Shown here piece by piece: positions 58,949 through 64,000 of a DNA stretch of 64,000 nt. Source of the stretch: Kineosporia babensis (GTDB lineage: Bacteria > Actinomycetota > Actinomycetes > Actinomycetales > Kineosporiaceae); the NCBI RefSeq assembly GCF_021129305.1, contig NZ_JAJOMB010000004.1, positions 310,001 to 374,000 of the forward strand. Reading direction: 5' to 3'. Both the position numbers and the translations under genes were made by a program. Numbering within the stretch: position 1 is the stretch's first letter; each line of letters begins with the position of its first letter. Under the pieces are notes generated by a model. The model worked only from the letters and a program-made list of their open reading frames with translations, made no database searches and was not told where the DNA came from.

Positions 58949-59920
58949 ATGAGGTTTATGGCCACGACCTCTGCCCGCGCGCTCAAACTGCTTTCGCTGC
59001 TGCAGTCGCGCCGGGAATGGTCCGGTCCCGAACTGTCCGAGCGGCTGCAGGTCAGTACCCGCACGCTGCGCCGCGACGTGGAGTCCTTGCGGGAACTGGG
59101 ATATCCGGTGCAGACGCGGCTGGGCCCGGACGGCGGGTACCGGCTCGGTGCCGGAACCAGCCTGCCGCCGCTGCTGTTCGACGATGAGCAGGCGGTGGCC
59201 CTGGCTCTGGCGTTGCAGACCGCCCCGGTCACAGTTTCCGGTGTGGACGAGGGTGCCACCCGGGCCCTGACCACCTTGACCCAGGTGATGCCGGCCCGGC
59301 TGCGGGCACAGGTCGAGGCCGTCCGGGTGACCGCGATCCGCAACTACTGGGACTTCGCCGCGCCGCCGATCGACCCTGCGGTGCTGAAAGCGGTCGGGAC
59401 GGCCGTGCACCGAGAACACCTGCTGCGCTTCGATTATCTGGGCCCGGACGGCAGCCGGCAGGATCCGCCGCTGCGCGTCGAACCCCACCACCTCGTGCTC
59501 TGGGCCGGACGGTGGTACCTGATCGCCCACAGCCGGGAGGCCGACTGGGCCATCTACCGCGTGGACCGCATCCGCCCGTCCGATCCCACCGGACTACCCT
59601 TCACCCGCAAGGCGCTCCCGGATCCCGACGTCCGGCGTTATCTGATGACCAGGCACGATCGCGGTGACACCCCCGCCCCGTGGCAGTGCCTGGGAACGGT
59701 GGTGATCGATCTGCCGTCGGACGTGGTGGCCCGCTGGGCCCCGGGCGGCTCGGTGGTCGAGCGGATCGGCCCGCAGCAGAGCCGTTTCACCGTCGGAGCC
59801 TGGTCCTGGGCCGGGATCGCCGGGATCCTGGCCACTTTCGACGCCGACTTCACGGTGGTCGAACCCGATGAACTCCGCCTCGCCTGCCGCCGGATCGGCC
59901 GACGCCTCGACCACGCCTGA
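58949..59920 (+). CDS. WYL-domain, DeoR-like transcriptional regulator
   Basis: 323 residues. N-terminal HTH_11 (RALKLLSLLQSRREWSGPEL, QVSTRTLRRDVESLRELGY), then a WYL domain (WYLIAHSREADWAIYRVDRI) and a C-terminal WCX extension. WYL modules bind small nucleotides, nucleic acids or metabolites and are common in actinobacterial DNA-damage and defence regulators. ATG 58949 is used; ATG 58958 is in frame. Adjacent divergent VOC gene is the probable target, as in many HTH-WYL/VOC pairs. Confidence 0.9.
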   Translation: MRFMATTSARALKLLSLLQSRREWSGPELSERLQVSTRTLRRDVESLRELGYPVQTRLGPDGGYRLGAGTSLPPLLFDDEQAVALALALQTAPVTVSGVDEGATRALTTLTQVMPARLRAQVEAVRVTAIRNYWDFAAPPIDPAVLKAVGTAVHREHLLRFDYLGPDGSRQDPPLRVEPHHLVLWAGRWYLIAHSREADWAIYRVDRIRPSDPTGLPFTRKALPDPDVRRYLMTRHDRGDTPAPWQCLGTVVIDLPSDVVARWAPGGSVVERIGPQQSRFTVGAWSWAGIAGILATFDADFTVVEPDELRLACRRIGRRLDHA

Positions 59921-59922
59921 AA

Positions 59923-59984
59923 CCGCTGGGGCCGGGCGATCGCACTCCCCTCCGCAACCAGTGCGAGCGCTCCGCCCCCAGCGG
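59923..59984. terminator. Composite hairpin between convergent genes
   Basis: CCGCTGGGG (59923-59931) pairs with CCCCAGCGG (59976-59984), enclosing a second stem TCGCACT (59940-59946) / AGTGCGA (59960-59966). It serves the WYL gene and the DUF899 gene from both sides. Confidence 0.7.
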
Positions 59985-59996
59985 CGATCTGCGGGA

Positions 59997-60680
59997 TCAG
60001 GCTTCGTCGCGCGGCCGCCACCATTCGTAAGGTGGCGTCTGGGGCCAGCCTTCGGGTGAGTCCTCCCAGGTCTCGCCGCGACCGTAGGGTGCCAGATCCA
60101 TCATGTTGAAGTCGAACCGCACCCGGTCACCGGCCCGGCCCGAGGCGAAGTAGGTCTGGTTCACCCCCTCGGCCGTGCGCAGAAAGGCACTCAGGCCGAA
60201 GTACTCGCCCGCTCCGCAGTCGGCGCTGAACGTGGTACCGGCCGAGGATGCGTAGGGGAATTTCCAGCCGAAGCGCCCGGCCAGGGTCTGGAGCCGGTCG
60301 ATCGGGATGTTGGAGACCATCCACCAGCTGATGTCCCGCCGGTTCAGATGGTCCAGGTGCGGCACGTTGTCCATCATCGTGCTGCAGCCGGGGCACAGTG
60401 CATCGGGCCCGGAGTCCATGAACTGGTAAACAATCAGCTGACGTTTGCCCGCGAACAGGTCGGACAACTTCAGCGGGCCGTCCGGACCGGCGAACTCATA
60501 ATCCGGCATGGCCACCATGGGCAGCCGCCTACGCCGGGCGGCCAGCGCGTCCAGCGCCCGGGTCAGCTTCTTCTCCTCGACCAGCAGCTCGGCCAGGGAC
60601 CGTTGCCATTCCTCGCGGGAGACCACCGGCGGCGCCGCCTTCGGGACCGCCGGGTCCAGATGAGATGGTGTGGTGATCAT
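59997..60680 (-). CDS. DUF899-family thioredoxin-like protein
   Basis: 227 residues. Typical DUF899: an N-terminal helical part (REEWQRSLAELLVEEKKLTR, ALAARRRRLPMV), then a thioredoxin-like fold with LCPGCSTMMDN carrying the CPGC cysteine pair, LIVYQFMDSGPDA, and the end YGRGETWEDSPEGWPQTPPY. The pair is placed as in redox-active thioredoxin-like proteins, but the biological role is unknown. Cytosolic; converges on the WYL gene. Confidence 0.9.
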   Translation of the reverse strand: MITTPSHLDPAVPKAAPPVVSREEWQRSLAELLVEEKKLTRALDALAARRRRLPMVAMPDYEFAGPDGPLKLSDLFAGKRQLIVYQFMDSGPDALCPGCSTMMDNVPHLDHLNRRDISWWMVSNIPIDRLQTLAGRFGWKFPYASSAGTTFSADCGAGEYFGLSAFLRTAEGVNQTYFASGRAGDRVRFDFNMMDLAPYGRGETWEDSPEGWPQTPPYEWWRPRDEA

Positions 60681-60726
60681 ACGTCGATAGACCGGTCGCG
60701 GCCGCGAAACTCATCGGTGGGCGGAC

Positions 60727-62289
60727 TCAGTGGCCCCGTACCCGGTTTCGTCCGGCTGATTTGGCCTCGTACAGGCGAGCATCCGCGCGGGAGAGCAGGC
60801 TGGCCCGGGTGTCGCCGGGCCCAGCGACGGCGGTGCCGGCGCTGAAGGTCACCACCCGGCCCGGGGTGAGGCCGGACCAGTCCTGCGCCTCGATCTGGAC
60901 CCGGGCCCGTTCGGCGACCTCGCGAACACCGCGGGCAGCGTCTGCCATCACCAGCAGCAGTTCCTCGCCGCCCAGCCGGGCCGCGAACGACGGCGGGCCT
61001 CCGGCCTCGCTGACGCAGGCCTGCAGGACCCGGGCCACCACCCGCAGCACCTCGTCGCCGACCTGGTGCGAGAACGTGTCGTTGATGGACTTGAAGTGGT
61101 CCAGGTCGATCAGGGCCACGCCGATCGAGTCCGCCTTCTCCAGCAGCTGGTTCAGGTGTTCCTCGACGTAGAGCCGATTGCGCAGGCCGGTCAGCGGGTC
61201 CCGGCGGGCCTCCTCCCGGTACCGCGCGGCCTCCTCGCGGGCCTTGTCGGTCTCGAAGAGGGTCTGGCGGGAACGGGCCGCGGCCTCGCGCTGGGCCGAG
61301 AGCAGTTCCTCGTACGCGGTGTGAAATGTCTTGTAGGCGTGAAAGGCGCCCTCGAAGTTGCCCAGGTCGGCGAGCACCTCGGCCTCCTGCTCGAGGATGC
61401 GCACCTTCACCCGGCCGTGGCCTTCCGGGCCGCAGGCCGCGCGGGCCCGCCGCAGGGTGTGCCCGGCCTCGGCGGCCTGGGCCAGGCGCCGTTGCGCCAC
61501 GGCCAGCGTGAGCAGGTACTCGGGCGGCGCGTCGGCGACCTTCGTGTCCATGGCCGCCGTGGCGTCCACTGCTTTCTGGGCGGTTTCGGCGGCGGCCCGC
61601 GGATCGCCGCTCAGCAGGTGCACATTGGCGATGGTGTCCAGGAAACCGGCGTTCAGCGGCCGGTTGTGCCTGCGGCTGAGTTCGGTGAGCACCTCGGCCT
61701 GGGCCTGCGCGTCGGCCGCATCACCGGCGGTGAGCGAGCTGTAGGCCCGGTTGTTCGCGACCAGAATGCTCATGTGGATGTCGCCCTCGGCCAGTTCGGA
61801 GGCGCGGGAGTACCAGATCAGGCTGTCCTCGCGGGCTCCCAGGTCGTCGAGCAGGTCGGCGCCGGTGAGCATCACCCGGGTGCGCAGGCGGCGGGAGACC
61901 TCCGGGCCGAAGGCGGCGACCGCGTCCATCACGCATTCCAGGGCCGCGGCCTGGTCTCCAAGGTCGTTGTAGACCCGCGACATCACCCAGGCCCCGCGCA
62001 CCACGAGTTCCGGTTCCAGGGGAGCGCCGCTCTCCCGGCTGCGGTTGACCAGCTCGGCGGCGGTGGCCTGATGCCCTTCCCGGCCCGCGGCCTCGGCCTG
62101 CCAGATCAGCGAACTGGCCACCGCGGCCGCATCACCCAGGTCCTCGGCCTGCTTCTGCAGTTCGTGCGCGAGCTTGCGGGCCTGCGAGGGCTGGGAGCCG
62201 ATCAGCTCGTCCAGCGCCGCGAGTTCGGCCCGGATCCGGGCCGGTTCGCCGGGCACCCCGGTCAGGAGATCCTGCTGGCCCTCGCTCAC
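60727..62289 (-). CDS. TPR-GGDEF diguanylate cyclase, second of a tandem pair
   Basis: 520 residues. Residues 1-320 are helical repeats of TPR type (for example AAWVMSRVYNDLGDQAAALE-like units), then a coiled coil (REAAARSRQTLFETDKAREE) and a GGDEF domain opening RDPLTGLRNRLYVEEHL with DLDHFKSINDTFSHQVGDEV. The active site reads GGEEL at 440-444, an accepted variant of GG(D/E)EF. No RxxD inhibitory site is found at the usual place five residues before it. It likely makes cyclic di-GMP in response to a protein partner held by the TPR part. No membrane helix. GTG 62289 overlaps the first cyclase gene by four bases. Confidence 0.87.
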   Translation of the reverse strand: MSEGQQDLLTGVPGEPARIRAELAALDELIGSQPSQARKLAHELQKQAEDLGDAAAVASSLIWQAEAAGREGHQATAAELVNRSRESGAPLEPELVVRGAWVMSRVYNDLGDQAAALECVMDAVAAFGPEVSRRLRTRVMLTGADLLDDLGAREDSLIWYSRASELAEGDIHMSILVANNRAYSSLTAGDAADAQAQAEVLTELSRRHNRPLNAGFLDTIANVHLLSGDPRAAAETAQKAVDATAAMDTKVADAPPEYLLTLAVAQRRLAQAAEAGHTLRRARAACGPEGHGRVKVRILEQEAEVLADLGNFEGAFHAYKTFHTAYEELLSAQREAAARSRQTLFETDKAREEAARYREEARRDPLTGLRNRLYVEEHLNQLLEKADSIGVALIDLDHFKSINDTFSHQVGDEVLRVVARVLQACVSEAGGPPSFAARLGGEELLLVMADAARGVREVAERARVQIEAQDWSGLTPGRVVTFSAGTAVAGPGDTRASLLSRADARLYEAKSAGRNRVRGH

Positions 62290-63905
62290 CCGGCACCCGA
62301 CGTCTTTCCATCGGTGCAGATCCGGTTGCGCCCGGCCGATTTCGCCGCGTACAGCTGGGCATCGGCCCGGGCCAGCAACGACGAGCGGGTGTCCTCCGGG
62401 CCGGCGGTGGCCATTCCTCCGCTCAGCGTCACGATCCGGCCGGGGGTGATCTTCGTCCATGGGTAGTTCTCCACCGACCGACGCAGACCGTCGACGATCG
62501 CCAAAGCCTGCGCAACGTCTGCGGTCACCACGATCAGCAGCAGCTCCTCGCCGCCCAGGCGCGCCGCGAACGATCCGGCCCCGGGCGCCTCGGCGGCCTC
62601 TTCCAGCAGAGTCGCCACGATCCGGAGCACCTCGTCGCCGACCTCGTGCGAGAAGGTGTCGTTCACCAGCTTGAAGTGGTCCAGGTCGAGCAGCGCCACG
62701 CTGACCTGACCCGGCGCCGTCAGCTGGTCGTCGAGCAGGCCGGGCAGGCGTTCCTCCACGTACAGCCGGTTGCGCAGGCCGGTCAGCGGATCCCGCCGGG
62801 CCTCCTCCCGGTAGCGCGCCGCCTCCTCGCGGGCGGTGATCGTCTCGTAGATCGTCTGCCGGGCCTTGGCCTGGGCCTCACGCTGCTGGTAGAGCAGTTC
62901 CTGATCGGCCGCGTAGAACGCCTTGTGGGTCTGGAAGGCAGCCTTGAAATCCCCCAGCGCGGCCTGGACCTCGGCCTCCTCCTCGAGAATCCGGGCCCGG
63001 GTGCGGGCGTAGGCCTCGGTCCCGCACATCTGCCCGGCGCGTTTCAGCGTCGCCGAGGCCACCTCGGGCAGGCCGAGCTGGCGCTGCGAAACGGCGAGGG
63101 TGAGCAGGTACTCGGGCAGCGCATCGGCGACCTTCGTCTCCAGCTGCTGGGCGGCGTCCACCGCCTGCTGGGCGGTCTCGGCGGCGGCGCCGGGATTGCG
63201 GCGCAGCAGATGGATCCGGGCGATCGTGTCCAGCGCATCGGCGTTGAGCGGGCGCTGGTAGCGGGTGCTGAGCGTCATCAGCGCCTGGGCCTCGTGCAGC
63301 GCCACCTGGGCCTCGCCGGCCTCCAGAGCGCCGTAGGCCCGGTTGTTGACCACCAGCATGTGCATCCGGCCGTCCCCGACCGCCAGTTCCTCGGCCCGGC
63401 CGTACCAGATCAGCGAGTCCTCGCGGGCACCGAGCTCGTCGAGCAGGTCACCGACCTTGATCAGCACCCGGGTGCGCAGCCGGCGCGAGACGTCCTCACC
63501 GAAAGCGGCCACCGAGTCCATCGCGTGTTCCAGGGCGGCGGGCCGGTCGCCGAGGTCGGTGTAGACCCGGGACATCAGCCAGGCGGCCCGCACCGTGTGT
63601 TCCGCGCTGAGCGGGGCGAAGGCGTCGCGGACCTGGTTGATCAGGACCGACGCGGCGGCCGGCTCACCGTCGCGCTGAGAGGCCTCGGCCTGCCACAGGA
63701 TCGCGCTGACGGTGGCGTCGTGATCGGCCAGCTCCTCCGCCCGGGCCCGCAGCGCGGTGGCCTGCCGGAGCGCACCGGCCGGATCGAAGCCGACCACGTC
63801 GTCCAGGGCCGCCAGCTCCTGGGTCAGCTGGGCCGGGGTCAGCAGTACGGCCGGCGGTGAGGGAGTCACCGTCAGGCCGTCACGGGGTTGCTTCACCTCG
63901 ATCAC
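62286..63905 (-). CDS. TPR-GGDEF diguanylate cyclase, first of a tandem pair
   Basis: 539 residues with the same design as its neighbour: about 330 residues of TPR-like helices (AAWLMSRVYTDLGDRPAALE, LNADALDTIARIHLLRRNPG), a coiled coil, and a GGDEF domain (RDPLTGLRNRLYVEERL, DLDHFKLVNDTFSHEVGDEV, GGEEL at 451-455) that again lacks the RxxD inhibitory site. The two proteins are clear paralogues over their whole length, so the pair comes from a tandem duplication. GTG 63905 has GGAAGG upstream. Cytosolic synthesis of cyclic di-GMP is likely. Confidence 0.87.
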   Translation of the reverse strand: MIEVKQPRDGLTVTPSPPAVLLTPAQLTQELAALDDVVGFDPAGALRQATALRARAEELADHDATVSAILWQAEASQRDGEPAAASVLINQVRDAFAPLSAEHTVRAAWLMSRVYTDLGDRPAALEHAMDSVAAFGEDVSRRLRTRVLIKVGDLLDELGAREDSLIWYGRAEELAVGDGRMHMLVVNNRAYGALEAGEAQVALHEAQALMTLSTRYQRPLNADALDTIARIHLLRRNPGAAAETAQQAVDAAQQLETKVADALPEYLLTLAVSQRQLGLPEVASATLKRAGQMCGTEAYARTRARILEEEAEVQAALGDFKAAFQTHKAFYAADQELLYQQREAQAKARQTIYETITAREEAARYREEARRDPLTGLRNRLYVEERLPGLLDDQLTAPGQVSVALLDLDHFKLVNDTFSHEVGDEVLRIVATLLEEAAEAPGAGSFAARLGGEELLLIVVTADVAQALAIVDGLRRSVENYPWTKITPGRIVTLSGGMATAGPEDTRSSLLARADAQLYAAKSAGRNRICTDGKTSGAG

Positions 63906-64000
63906 ACCCCGCGCCTTCCTGAAGATCTGCTCATGAGGACCATCGGTCGCTGGAATGCCGTTCTTGACCGGTCAGGCCCGCTGCCCGCCGCCGTGGTGCA
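63906..64000. promoter_or_regulatory. Right edge, presumed promoter of the cyclase pair
   Basis: 95 bases to the window end. The leftward cyclase operon must start here or beyond. No promoter motif stands out and nothing coding is supported. Confidence 0.3.

Overview
The window is very GC-rich, uses many GTG starts and strongly G/C-ending codons, and carries typical actinomycete genes: the tkt-tal-pgi-zwf-opcA-pgl cluster divergent from ctaB, an actinobacterial LexA, HelD, a WYL regulator and an L,D-transpeptidase. It is probably chromosomal DNA of a soil or plant-litter actinomycete, possibly of the Kineosporiaceae; the family is inference only.

Layout. 1-9.8 kb: end of heme synthesis (ctaB, leftward, cut by the window edge), then a rightward pentose-phosphate/glucose-6-phosphate operon (transketolase, transaldolase, Pgi, Zwf, OpcA, Pgl) with mostly 4-base overlaps. 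9.8-14.1 kb: a two-gene module lying between two near-identical terminator hairpins. It encodes a stand-alone TIR protein and a 1190-residue protein with a TIR-like domain, a NACHT NTPase, pentapeptide repeats and five almost identical 42-residue WD40 repeats. It looks like a bacterial NLR-type immune system and is the most interesting part of the window. 14.1-28 kb: quinone oxidoreductase with TetR regulator, secreted GH26-like glycosidase, secreted PAP2 phosphatase, Spo0M-like protein, phytase-like esterase, HAD phosphatase, VOC protein, lipoprotein, CocE-type hydrolase and a LacI regulator with a palindromic operator. 28-31.4 kb: a leftward four-gene osmoprotectant (betaine/choline) ABC transporter operon. 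32-37.7 kb: Tat-exported GH53 galactanase, lipoprotein, GT39-like membrane glycosyltransferase, Fpg/Nei glycosylase and L,D-transpeptidase. 37.8-47.1 kb: HelD, beta-lactamase-fold lipoprotein, secreted GH92 mannosidase and a membrane-anchored protein with two WD40 propellers. 47.2-52.7 kb: a self-regulated membrane protein/HTH pair, a pRiA4b ORF-3-like protein, a membrane-fused sugar O-acetyltransferase and small membrane proteins. 52.7-64 kb: secreted GH6 cellulase, an unknown 520-residue protein, LexA, AraC regulator, expansin, VOC protein, a 161-bp MITE-like foldback element, WYL regulator, DUF899 protein, and two tandem TPR-GGDEF diguanylate cyclases.

Together the secreted proteins (GH26-like, GH53, GH92, GH6, expansin) point to life on plant or fungal polysaccharides; sugars feed the glycolytic and pentose-phosphate genes at the left end. 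I saw no tRNA, rRNA, CRISPR array, intact insertion sequence or prophage. The mobile-looking features are the terminator-flanked TIR/NACHT module and the foldback element.
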